64,000 nt of DNA from the NCBI RefSeq assembly GCF_016722765.1, contig NZ_JAEQND010000008.1, positions 1-64,000 of the forward strand, written 5' to 3'. Below the pieces are notes generated by a model. That model had not been told where the DNA came from. It did no database searches and saw only the letters and a program-made list of their open reading frames with translations. Of this stretch, positions 1-7,704 are shown piece by piece. Each line of letters opens with the position of its first letter. The stretch's first letter is position 1. The position numbers were made by a program, and so were the translations under genes. Origin of the DNA: Ramlibacter alkalitolerans. GTDB lineage: Bacteria > Pseudomonadota > Gammaproteobacteria > Burkholderiales > Burkholderiaceae_C.

Positions 1-152
1 ACGAGCGACCAGCGCGCATATCCGGCGCAGCACACCACTGGACGCCCCCGCCAGGGCAAGCACGCGCGACCAGGCACGCCGCCTCCCAGAAGGTTCGCGC
101 CGAGATTTCACACAGCCTCGGCCGGGAGCAGTCCTCCCGAGTCAGCCGCCAA
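1..152. other. Window edge, no gene recognised
   Basis: This stretch lies downstream of the stop codon of the minus-strand LysR gene. I see no convincing reading frame, hairpin or RNA gene in it. It may contain the edge of a neighbouring gene that lies mostly outside the window. Confidence 0.4.
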
Positions 153-1151
153 TCAGGCGCCGGGCTCCTGGTCAGCCGAATTGCGTCTGGCAAGTAACGG
201 CACCGCGATCTGTGAAGCCAGCGCCGCCACCGCCTTGCTTGCGAGGGTAAACGGCCGTTGGGTGCTGGTGGCCAATACGACATGCTGTCGGAAAATGCGC
301 TCGGCCAAAGCCACGGCTCCCAAGGTGCCGTGGCGTAGTTCCTCACTGATGGCATGGCGAGGCAGCGTGGTGACGCAGTCATGCTGCTCCAGCATGCTCT
401 TGAGAATGACGGACGAACTGCCCTCCAGGATGACGTTCAGGTGCAAACCATGACGCCGCGCCTGTTCGTCGAGCAAAGTTCGAGTGGCATTTGGCGGAAC
501 TGGCAGCACCAGAGGGAGTGGGGCGAGGACGGCCAACGTGATGCTCGCCGGCAGATGGGAGCGCGCCACGCCTGACCCTGATTCCGACAGCGCGCGCTGC
601 AGTATCCGGCGCCGACCGACGACGCAGATCTGCGCATCGAGCAGCTTGCGGTAGCTGTTGGTGCCTTGGGCGCGGTATCGATTCAGTAGGGCCATGTCGA
701 TCCTGCCCTGGCTCAATGCGACTTCCATGTCCCCGCTGTACCCCTCTATGACCCGCAGCCGGATCTCGGGGTGGAGGCGCGCGACTTCGCCATAAAGCGC
801 CGCGGCCATGAAGCCCGCCACGCCAGGCACCATGCCAATGGTGACTGTGCCGCTGGGGATGCCTGTGTGTTCCTTTCCAAGCTTGACGAGTTCGTCCGCC
901 CCGGACAGGAGCGCCTCCACCCGCGGCAGCAGCTGCTGTGCCAGGGCCGTCGGCTTCACACCTCGCCCGGTACGATGAAAGAGCGCTCCGCCTAACGCAT
1001 GCTCCAGTTCGACGATCTGTCGGCTGACCGCTGATTGAGCCAAGCCAATTTCCACTGCGGCACGAGTCAGGCTGCCGCTGCGAGCAGCGGCCAGCAGCGT
1101 CCGCAACGACTTCAGCGTGAGCTGCTCCAGGGAGTCGGATGAGGTGGTCAT
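153..1151 (-). CDS. LysR-family transcriptional regulator
   Basis: This 332-residue protein has the normal LysR length. A winged helix-turn-helix fills roughly residues 8-70 (LAQSAVSRQIVELEHALGG, then LFHRTGRGVKPT), and a periplasmic-binding-protein-like effector domain follows from about residue 90. The reading frame extends upstream to 1301, but the ATG at 1151 gives the standard domain start and is preferred. It is transcribed divergently from the acyl-CoA dehydrogenase at 1316, so it probably controls that gene and the CoA-transferase and receptor behind it. A 15-bp palindrome with LysR T-N11-A form lies at 1164-1178, just in front of the start codon. The effector is not predictable. Confidence 0.9.
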   Translation of the reverse strand: MTTSSDSLEQLTLKSLRTLLAAARSGSLTRAAVEIGLAQSAVSRQIVELEHALGGALFHRTGRGVKPTALAQQLLPRVEALLSGADELVKLGKEHTGIPSGTVTIGMVPGVAGFMAAALYGEVARLHPEIRLRVIEGYSGDMEVALSQGRIDMALLNRYRAQGTNSYRKLLDAQICVVGRRRILQRALSESGSGVARSHLPASITLAVLAPLPLVLPVPPNATRTLLDEQARRHGLHLNVILEGSSSVILKSMLEQHDCVTTLPRHAISEELRHGTLGAVALAERIFRQHVVLATSTQRPFTLASKAVAALASQIAVPLLARRNSADQEPGA

Positions 1152-1163
1152 GGGGCGGGAGCC

Positions 1164-1178
1164 ATCTCGATCGGAGAT
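1164..1178. promoter_or_regulatory. Putative LysR operator (T-N11-A palindrome)
   Basis: ATCTCGATCGGAGAT has 5-bp inverted arms (ATCTC/GAGAT) and places T and A eleven bases apart, as in typical LysR recognition sites. It lies in the divergent gap, 13 bp from the LysR start codon, where bound regulator could repress its own gene and reach the acyl-CoA dehydrogenase promoter. Binding is inferred. Confidence 0.5.
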
Positions 1179-1315
1179 AACTGATTCTCGCACTTGCAGT
1201 TGGCCCAAGCCGGCCAGGTTCCTACAGTGGTACGTGACAGGAGCGCTCTCGGCCGAGACGCACTCGCGACGCAGATCACGAGACCCCTGGCTGGGTCGCA
1301 AAAGGAGACCAATTC

Positions 1316-2548
1316 ATGCCCCCCGTACAAGCCCCACCGCGCCTCTTCGGTGATCACTTCCTGCGCCAGCTGCTGCCCGATGAACTTGGGATGCTTGAGA
1401 AGGTGCGAATGCTCGTACGCGATGTCATCGGCCCCAAAGCTGCGGAGGTGGGGCGCAGCGACACCTTCGCGTGGGGCAACTTCCACCTTCTCGCCCGCGA
1501 AGGCGTTGTCGCCACGGCATTTCCCCGCCAATACGGGGGAACCGATGCGAGGCAGGCACTACGCATCCGCATCATCGAGGAGCTCGGCCGCGTCTGCAGT
1601 GCATCGGCATCGATCGTGACGGGTACGGACCTGTCGAGTCGTGCGATCGTTTCCGGCGGATCCGAGGAGATGAAGCAGCGGCTCGTTCCGCAGCTTTGCA
1701 CCGGCGAGGTTCAAGTTGCGTTTGCACTGACCGAGCCTGAAGCAGGCTCGGACGTCCGAGGCTTGCGAACGACCGTGCGTCGGGACGGCGACAGCTATGT
1801 CGTGAGTGGCCGGAAGAAATTCATCACCCGGGGCACCACGGCGGATTCCTTCATCGTGGTGGCGCGAGGGGCCGACGATCCCGCCGTGTTCATCGCCGTT
1901 CTGGTACCGAGGGATGCTCCGGGCTTCTCGATCAGCTCCGAGGTGGGGAAGCTCGGCTGGTTCGGGGTTCCGATCTCCTCGCTGGAGTTCAATGACGTCG
2001 CCGTGCCAGTCAGCCAGCGGCTAGGCGCAGAGGGGGACGGCTTCAACCTCGCCCAGGACGCACTCCTTCGAGCCCGTATCGGCCATGCGGCAATGGCGCT
2101 GGGACGCGCCATCGGAGCCGTCGAAATTGCCGCGACCTACATGAGTGACCGCTCTCTCTTCGGGAAGGCACTGGGCGAGCACCAGGGTGCGCAGTGGATG
2201 CTCGCCGAGATGATCACTCAGATCGAGGGGGCCAGAGCCCTGGTTGCCGTCGCTGCCGAGAAGTACGACCGCGGTGATGCCGACGTGGCGATCTTCGCAT
2301 CCATGGCGAAGCTCCAGGCAACCGATCTGTGCATGAAGGTAGTGGTCGACGCCCTGCAGCTGACGGGCGGACGCGGCTACCTGCAAGACTTCCCCCTTGA
2401 GCGATTCTTCCGCGACGCAAAGCTCAACCAGATCGGCGAAGGATCCAGCGAGGTGCACAAGACGGTCATCGGGCGGGATGCGGTCCGGCGTACGCGTCTG
2501 GCGGAGCGCAATCCTTGCCTTCGCCCCGGCTCCCTCGTCGACTACTGA
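1316..2548 (+). CDS. Acyl-CoA dehydrogenase
   Basis: This 410-residue FAD enzyme would oxidise an acyl-CoA thioester to its 2-enoyl-CoA. The middle domain carries the substrate/FAD motif ALTEPEAGSDVRGL (about residue 138), and the C-terminal helical domain carries QLTGGRGYLQDFPLERFF. The catalytic glutamate region reads IGEGSSEVHKTVIG, so the base is present. An AAAAGGAGA ribosome binding site lies in front of the ATG. Downstream are a Bug-type receptor and a family III CoA-transferase in the same direction, which suggests uptake, CoA activation and oxidation of one organic acid. The substrate cannot be named from sequence. The divergent LysR gene is the likely regulator. Confidence 0.93.
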   Translation: MPPVQAPPRLFGDHFLRQLLPDELGMLEKVRMLVRDVIGPKAAEVGRSDTFAWGNFHLLAREGVVATAFPRQYGGTDARQALRIRIIEELGRVCSASASIVTGTDLSSRAIVSGGSEEMKQRLVPQLCTGEVQVAFALTEPEAGSDVRGLRTTVRRDGDSYVVSGRKKFITRGTTADSFIVVARGADDPAVFIAVLVPRDAPGFSISSEVGKLGWFGVPISSLEFNDVAVPVSQRLGAEGDGFNLAQDALLRARIGHAAMALGRAIGAVEIAATYMSDRSLFGKALGEHQGAQWMLAEMITQIEGARALVAVAAEKYDRGDADVAIFASMAKLQATDLCMKVVVDALQLTGGRGYLQDFPLERFFRDAKLNQIGEGSSEVHKTVIGRDAVRRTRLAERNPCLRPGSLVDY

Positions 2549-2683
2549 CCGCAGAACCGCTTGGGCAGCGGCACGCCAACTGCAACTCCAGAGTAACCGC
2601 AGCATGGATTGCCCAAGCCATCAACCAACACTCGAGGGGCTCCGGGTACCGGGCTCCTGACTCGAATTCCACGAGAGGCTCCC

Positions 2684-3664
2684 ATGAAAGCAATGCGTCA
2701 TCTCCTCGCAACCCTGATTGGCGTCCTGCCGCTGGTTACCGGCGTTCCGGCAGCCGCGCAGGGGGAATTTCCCAACAAACCTTTGCGCGTCATTGTTCCG
2801 TTCCCGGCCGGCGGGGTCGTGGACGCGCTCGCGCGCGTGGTAGGCGACAAGTTGTCCGCGCGCTACGGACAGCCCGTCATCGTCGAGAGCAAGGCCGGCG
2901 CGGGCGGGGCAATCGGGACCGAATTCGTGGCCAAAGCTCCTGCGGATGGGTATACGTTGCTGATGGTCTCGCCCAGCCACGCGGTTGCACCCGCAGTCCA
3001 GAAGGGGCTGAACTGGGATCCCGTGCGCGACTTCCGGGGCATCGCTGGCTTCGGAATCATTCCGAATGTCATCGTGGTCCACCCCAGCGTTCCGGCCCAC
3101 TCGATGGTGGAGTTCATCGAGCTTGCGAGGAAAGCGCGAGACCCGCTCACTTACGCGACCTCCGGAGTTGGCACCTCCTCGCACCTCGCTGGAGAGCTTC
3201 TGGCCCAGTCCGCGAACATCAAACTGACGGCTGTGCCCTACAAAGGACAACCCGACGCGGTCAGCGACCTCCTGTCCGGGCGCGTGAACATGATGCCGAT
3301 GTCCGTGAGTCTGGCGCTGCCGCATATCAAGGCAGGCAAGCTGCGCGCACTGGCGGTGACGACGAGCGAGCGGTCGTCTGCGATGCCAGAAGTGCCAACC
3401 GTGGCCGATGCTGCGAAGCTGCAGGGTTTCGGAGTCGGAACCTGGCTCGCGTTGCTTGCCCCTGCGAAGGTGCCAGACGCGGTTGCAGCAAAGCTGTCGG
3501 TGGACGTTGCGGCGATCCTGGCAATGCCGGACGTCCAGTCCAGGATCCAGACGATGGGCTTCGATCTCCATCCCCAGAGTGGTGTGCAATTCGATGCATT
3601 CCTCAAGACGGAAGTGACGAAGTGGGCGCGTGTCGTCAAACAGGCCGGTATCCAGCCGAACTGA
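2684..3664 (+). CDS. Bug-family tripartite tricarboxylate receptor (solute-binding protein)
   Basis: This 326-residue periplasmic protein is a TctC/Bug family receptor. A signal peptide covers about residues 1-24 (MKAMRHLLATLIGVLPLVTG, ending near AAAQG). The mature protein begins with the family pattern FPNKPLRVIVPFPAGGVVDALAR, followed by GKAGAGG-like and AKAPADGYTLLM blocks. The frame opens at 2609, but ATG 2684 follows a GAGAGG site and starts the signal peptide, so it is preferred. No TctA or TctB membrane genes are nearby, so this is an orphan receptor of the kind abundant in Burkholderiales. Ligands of such proteins are usually carboxylates, which fits the flanking CoA enzymes. Confidence 0.93.
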   Translation: MKAMRHLLATLIGVLPLVTGVPAAAQGEFPNKPLRVIVPFPAGGVVDALARVVGDKLSARYGQPVIVESKAGAGGAIGTEFVAKAPADGYTLLMVSPSHAVAPAVQKGLNWDPVRDFRGIAGFGIIPNVIVVHPSVPAHSMVEFIELARKARDPLTYATSGVGTSSHLAGELLAQSANIKLTAVPYKGQPDAVSDLLSGRVNMMPMSVSLALPHIKAGKLRALAVTTSERSSAMPEVPTVADAAKLQGFGVGTWLALLAPAKVPDAVAAKLSVDVAAILAMPDVQSRIQTMGFDLHPQSGVQFDAFLKTEVTKWARVVKQAGIQPN

Positions 3665-3679
3665 GCGGGGTCACTTCCA

Positions 3680-4885
3680 ATGCATGCGATGAATGAAGGT
3701 GCCCTCGCCGGGGTCCGCATCCTGGACATGGCCACGGTGCTGGCCGCGCCTGCAGGTGCTACACACTGCGCCGATCACGGGGCCGACGTGGTGAAGCTGG
3801 AACTGCCTGACGGTTCCGACGCCTTGCGAGGCCTCGCCCCGGTCAAGGACGGTGTACCGCTCTGGTGGAAGATCGCCAACCGCGGCAAGCGCGGCATCAC
3901 GCTGGACGTGCGCAAGTCGCGCGGCCGCGACATCTTCCTTTCAATGCTGCCGCGCTTCGACGTTCTGGTGGAGAACTTCCGCACCGGAACCATGGACCGT
4001 TGGGGCTTGGATCTGGCTACGCTCCATCGGGCGAATCCGAAGCTGATCGTGATTCGCCTCACGGGATTCGGCCAGACAGGTCCGTACGCGACCCGTCCCG
4101 GGTTCGCGCGAGTGTTCGAGGCCATGAGCGGGTTCACGAACCTGACGGGAGAGGCGGGGGGCGCACCTCTGCATGCCAACTTCCCGGTGGGCGACGCGGT
4201 AGCGGGCCTGTATTGTGCCTTTGCCATCGCCATGGAAGTCGCGCGTCAGCGCGGTGACGCTACCGCGAAGGGTGTGGAAGTCGATCTGTCGGCAACGGAA
4301 GCGCTGTTCCGGCTGTTGGACCCGTTGCCGGTGGAGCACGAGCAACTCGGCCAGGTCCGTCATGCCGAAGGGAACTGTGCCAGCTACACGGCTCCTTCGA
4401 ACATGTACCGCACCCGGGACGGTATGCACTTGTCGGTGGTTGCTTCCTCCCACGCCATCTTCTCGCGGCTGTGCGAAGCGATGGGTCAGCCGGATTGGCC
4501 GAAGGACCCCCGGTTCGCCACCAACCCCGCCCGCGTCCGAAATCTCGCTGAACTCGATTCAGCCATCTCGGAGTGGTTCGCTGCGCGCGACTACACCGAG
4601 ATCGTGGCGTTGCTGGAACCTGCGGGAATTCCATTCTCGAAGGTCTACACGATCGCGGACATCGAGCAGGACCCGCACTATCGTTCCCGGGAAGCCATCA
4701 TCCGGCTGCCCGATCCCGACTACGGCACGCTGCCCGCCCCCTGCGTGGTCCCACGCGTCACCGGCCGCCGTCAAGCCGTGCCACGTACCGGGCCTTCCGT
4801 GGGCGAACACAACGCGGAGATCTACGGCGAATTCGGCATCAGCGCCAATGAGTTGGACGCCCTGCGTTCCGAAGGTGTCGTGTGA
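3680..4885 (+). CDS. CaiB/BaiF family III CoA-transferase
   Basis: This 401-residue protein matches family III CoA-transferases, which move CoA between carboxylic acids through an aspartyl intermediate. It starts with the typical LAGVRILDMATVLAAP segment, has the NRGKRGITLD block near residue 68, and places a candidate catalytic aspartate at Asp172 (FPVGDAVAGLY). The C-terminal part keeps the family's FSKVYTIADIEQDPHY segment. It follows the Bug receptor by 15 bp and probably shares its transcript with the acyl-CoA dehydrogenase. It would activate the imported acid before dehydrogenation. ATG 3689 is an alternative start only three codons later. Confidence 0.92.
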   Translation: MHAMNEGALAGVRILDMATVLAAPAGATHCADHGADVVKLELPDGSDALRGLAPVKDGVPLWWKIANRGKRGITLDVRKSRGRDIFLSMLPRFDVLVENFRTGTMDRWGLDLATLHRANPKLIVIRLTGFGQTGPYATRPGFARVFEAMSGFTNLTGEAGGAPLHANFPVGDAVAGLYCAFAIAMEVARQRGDATAKGVEVDLSATEALFRLLDPLPVEHEQLGQVRHAEGNCASYTAPSNMYRTRDGMHLSVVASSHAIFSRLCEAMGQPDWPKDPRFATNPARVRNLAELDSAISEWFAARDYTEIVALLEPAGIPFSKVYTIADIEQDPHYRSREAIIRLPDPDYGTLPAPCVVPRVTGRRQAVPRTGPSVGEHNAEIYGEFGISANELDALRSEGVV

Positions 4886-5172
4886 GGTCGGCACGGGTCG
4901 CGTTCGCTTTCGACGAAACAACCGTGGAGTGTCGCGGCTGCTGAACGTGGGACTGAGGCGGTGGGAGCGATTCCCAACGGACGGAAGGCTAGTCCGCACG
5001 AACCTGGCAATCGTGCGGAATGCGCCTCGGTGTTGCTCCCGTGTCTCACCCGTTTGGCTTAGAGCTCCCGTTTGCAGGTCTGGGAGCTTGCGGCGTGCGC
5101 CACCGGGCGCAATGATGAAGGCGATTGAAGGTGGCGGCCGCGCCCGCCGCCAGCACGGGAAGGAACAAGTCA
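4886..5172. other. Intergenic region with two hairpins
   Basis: No gene is supported here. There are two inverted repeats: TCCGCACGA (4993-5001) with TCGTGCGGA (5011-5019), and AGCTCCC (5063-5069) with GGGAGCT (5082-5088). Neither is followed by a T tract, so they are not clear intrinsic terminators. They could still end the upstream transcript or be regulatory. Confidence 0.4.
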
Positions 5173-6165
5173 GTGACAACGAGCAGCTCCCGCTTGGGCG
5201 CGGATTTGGCCGCAGCCAAGGCGGCATGGATGGCCAGCGAGTGGCGCGCCGCATACGCCGGCGCAAAAGGCGCTCTTACAGAAGCCTTGGCGGTGCGCCA
5301 TCCTCAATTTCAGGCCGAGGCCAGTTCGCTGCTCGCGCAAGTGCTGACTCTCCAGTCCCAGTTCCGCCTCGCCGCGCAGCTCGCCAACCGAGCACGCGCC
5401 GCTTTCGCGGAACTGCAGGACCCCGCCGGTGCCGCGGACGCCATGCTCACATTGAGCTACGTCGAGAGCGCGCTCGGGCACGCCGAATCCGCCGCTGCCG
5501 CTGCAGCACAAGTCAGCGCGGGCAACTGCACGGTTCAGCGGCGCGAGGCGAGTGGACTGACGTACCGTGGGATTGCCGCTATCTGGCGAGGTGATTACGG
5601 TACCGCCCGCGGCGTTCTCGATAGCGCTTGCGAGCTCTCACCGCAAGAAGTCGGGTCGGGCGCGGCGGCCTTTCAGCCTTTGGTTAACGCGATATTCGCG
5701 GAGGTGCTCCGAAGCGCGGAACTTCGCATGAAGGGGAACCGCTCTGAACTTACGCAACTTGAAGCCCTGCTTGCCGAGGCATGGAAGCTGGCCAAGACAG
5801 GCTCGACGAAATGTCTCGTGAGCATTTCGGCGCTCCCAGGCATGTTTCTCCTGTGCTTCTCCACTTGCTTTTACGCGAGCAGATCCGGACAGAGCGCGCG
5901 TGCGGACAAGTACTACCTGAAGTGCCTGGAGCACGCGTCCAGGCTTCCTGAGACCAGCTGGATGCAGGCCTTGGTGTTGTGGGCCAGGCTGGAGCGCAGC
6001 ATCGCCGCGCGGGAGGTTCACGAGGCTGTCGTTTCCGCCGGTCGCATGCTGGTCGTGGCCGGAGCGGGCGAGCATGAACCAATGAAGGCACTGGCCAGGC
6101 GCCTCGGCTCCGAGGCGCAGAACTATCTCGGAAGCGCTGCCTCGCCCTACGCGACTTACATGTAG
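5173..6165 (+). CDS. TPR-like helical-repeat protein of unknown function
   Basis: The 330-residue product is rich in alanine and short paired helices, for example residues 40-110 (AEASSLLAQVLTLQSQF, then AADAMLTLSYVESALGHAES), which resembles MalT-type tetratricopeptide repeats. The GTG at 5173 follows a GGAAGGAA ribosome binding site and is preferred to the ATG at 5125. I see no signal peptide, kinase, cyclase or DNA-binding domain. In many proteobacteria similar N-terminal repeats precede a GGDEF output domain, so this could be a truncated sensor, but that is inference. It stands alone between the CoA-transferase group and the catabolic operon on the other strand. Confidence 0.6.
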   Translation: MTTSSSRLGADLAAAKAAWMASEWRAAYAGAKGALTEALAVRHPQFQAEASSLLAQVLTLQSQFRLAAQLANRARAAFAELQDPAGAADAMLTLSYVESALGHAESAAAAAAQVSAGNCTVQRREASGLTYRGIAAIWRGDYGTARGVLDSACELSPQEVGSGAAAFQPLVNAIFAEVLRSAELRMKGNRSELTQLEALLAEAWKLAKTGSTKCLVSISALPGMFLLCFSTCFYASRSGQSARADKYYLKCLEHASRLPETSWMQALVLWARLERSIAAREVHEAVVSAGRMLVVAGAGEHEPMKALARRLGSEAQNYLGSAASPYATYM

Positions 6166-6498
6166 GGCGTCTCAGCCCGACGGCGCCGCGAAGAGGCTAG
6201 CAGTCCACGTAGAAGCGCCAATCCAGGAGATCAGCAGGAGCTCATCTCCGCTGCTCCGCCGGAGCAGGAAACCTTCGAAGTCGCTACTGAGGAGGATGCC
6301 GCTACGCGGACAGATGATGCCGGCAGCAGCAGTTACGACCATTCCGAACGGGACGCAGGAAGCTTCACGTGCTTGCCTGCATCGCGGCCGCAAAACGTTC
6401 TCCGAACTCCCGACGAAGCACCTTGCGCAGTTTCGCTGCCTCGTGCCTCCTCTTCTCCTCGGGTGAACGGCCGCAAGGACGGGACTTACCGACCGGGT
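6166..6498. other. Intergenic region, possible coding remnants
   Basis: This 333-bp gap separates two convergent transcription units. On the minus strand a short frame near 6370-6490 encodes a basic helical stretch containing EEKRRHEAAKLRKVLRREFG, which looks more protein-like than random, and another short minus frame runs to 6172. I recognise neither, and no ribosome binding site is clear. I see no strong terminator. Confidence 0.35.
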
Positions 6499-7704
6499 CT
6501 ACACCCGTTCCAGCACCACAGCGATCCCCTGTCCGACGCCGATGCACATCGTGCAGAGCGCATAGCGGCCGCCGGTGCGGTGCAACTGGTTCACTGCCGT
6601 CGTCGCCAGCCGTGCGCCCGACGCACCGAGCGGATGACCCAGCGCGATCGCACCGCCGTTGGGATTCACGCGGGCGTCATCGTCGGCGAGCCCGAGATCG
6701 CGCAGCACCGCGAGCCCTTGCGCCGCGAACGCTTCGTTCAACTCGATCACGTCCATGTCGGCCAGCGTCAGCCCCGCCAGCGCCAGCACCTTGCGCGTCG
6801 CGGGGGCCGGACCCATGCCCATGATGCGCGGCGCAACGCCGGCCGTCGCCATCGCCACGATGCGCGCGCGCGGCGTGAGACCGTACCTGGCGGCTGCGGC
6901 TTCGCCGGCGAGCAGGAGCGCGCAGGCGCCGTCGTTCACGCCCGACGCATTGCCGGCGGTCACCGTCCCGTCGGGCCGCACGACGCCCTTGAGCTTCGCC
7001 AGCGCTTCCAGCGATGTCTCGCGCGGATGCTCGTCCCGATCGACCCGCAGCGGCTCGCTCTTCTTCTGCGGGATGCTGACCGGAACGATCTCGGCATCGA
7101 ACACCCCGCTGCGCTGTGCGGTCAGTGCCTTCTGCTGCGAGCGCAGCGCCATGCGGTCCTGCGCCTCGCGCTCGATGCGGAATTCCGTGGCGACGTTCTC
7201 GGCCGTCTCCGGCATGGAATCCACGCCGTAGCGTTCCTTCATCAGCCGGTTGACGAAGCGCCAGCCGATCGTCGTGTCCTGCACGCTGTTGGCACGCGAG
7301 AAGGCGCTCTCTGCCTTGGGCAGGACGAACGGAGCGCGCGTCATGCTTTCCACGCCGCCTGCGATCATCAGGTCGGCTTCGCCGGACTTGATCGCGCGCG
7401 CGGCGGTGCCGAGGGCGTCGAGGCCGGAGCCGCACAGGCGGTTGACGGTCGCTCCGGGCACCTCCGCCGGCAGCCCGGCCAGCAGCGCACTCATGCGCGC
7501 GACGTTGCGATTGTCCTCGCCGGCCTGGTTGGCGCAGCCGTAGATCACGTCGGTGACGGCCTGCCAGTCGACGCGGGGGTTGCGCTGCATCAGCGCGGAA
7601 AGCGGGATCGCACCGAGGTCGTCGGCCCGCACGGAGGCGAGCGCGCCGCCGTAGCGACCGAAGGGCGTGCGGATCGCGTCGCAGATGAAGGCTTGTCGGC
7701 TCAT
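6499..7704 (-). CDS. pcaF: Acetyl-CoA acyltransferase, 3-oxoadipyl-CoA thiolase type
   Basis: This 401-residue thiolase would split a 3-oxoacyl-CoA with CoA to give acetyl-CoA and a shortened acyl-CoA. The nucleophile is Cys91 in VNRLCGSGLDA, with His357 in GGAIALGHPLGASGAR and Cys387 in CTMCIGVGQG completing the active site. Length and the start MSRQAFICDAIRTPFGRYGGAL resemble PcaF/PaaJ more than FadA, so 3-oxoadipyl-CoA is a candidate substrate; the rest of the beta-ketoadipate pathway is not in the window. Its ATG overlaps the stop of the upstream hydratase/dehydrogenase gene by 4 bp, so it is the last gene of the operon. The symbol reflects similarity, not proven substrate. Confidence 0.9.
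   Translation of the reverse strand: MSRQAFICDAIRTPFGRYGGALASVRADDLGAIPLSALMQRNPRVDWQAVTDVIYGCANQAGEDNRNVARMSALLAGLPAEVPGATVNRLCGSGLDALGTAARAIKSGEADLMIAGGVESMTRAPFVLPKAESAFSRANSVQDTTIGWRFVNRLMKERYGVDSMPETAENVATEFRIEREAQDRMALRSQQKALTAQRSGVFDAEIVPVSIPQKKSEPLRVDRDEHPRETSLEALAKLKGVVRPDGTVTAGNASGVNDGACALLLAGEAAAARYGLTPRARIVAMATAGVAPRIMGMGPAPATRKVLALAGLTLADMDVIELNEAFAAQGLAVLRDLGLADDDARVNPNGGAIALGHPLGASGARLATTAVNQLHRTGGRYALCTMCIGVGQGIAVVLERV

Noticed and set aside
4993-5088. Intrinsic terminators after the CoA-transferase gene
   Set aside because: The hairpins are good but neither is followed by a T tract.
6172-6547. Two small minus-strand genes downstream of the helical-repeat protein
   Set aside because: No ribosome binding site and no recognisable domain; one of them overlaps the thiolase 3' end. 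I kept them only as possible remnants.
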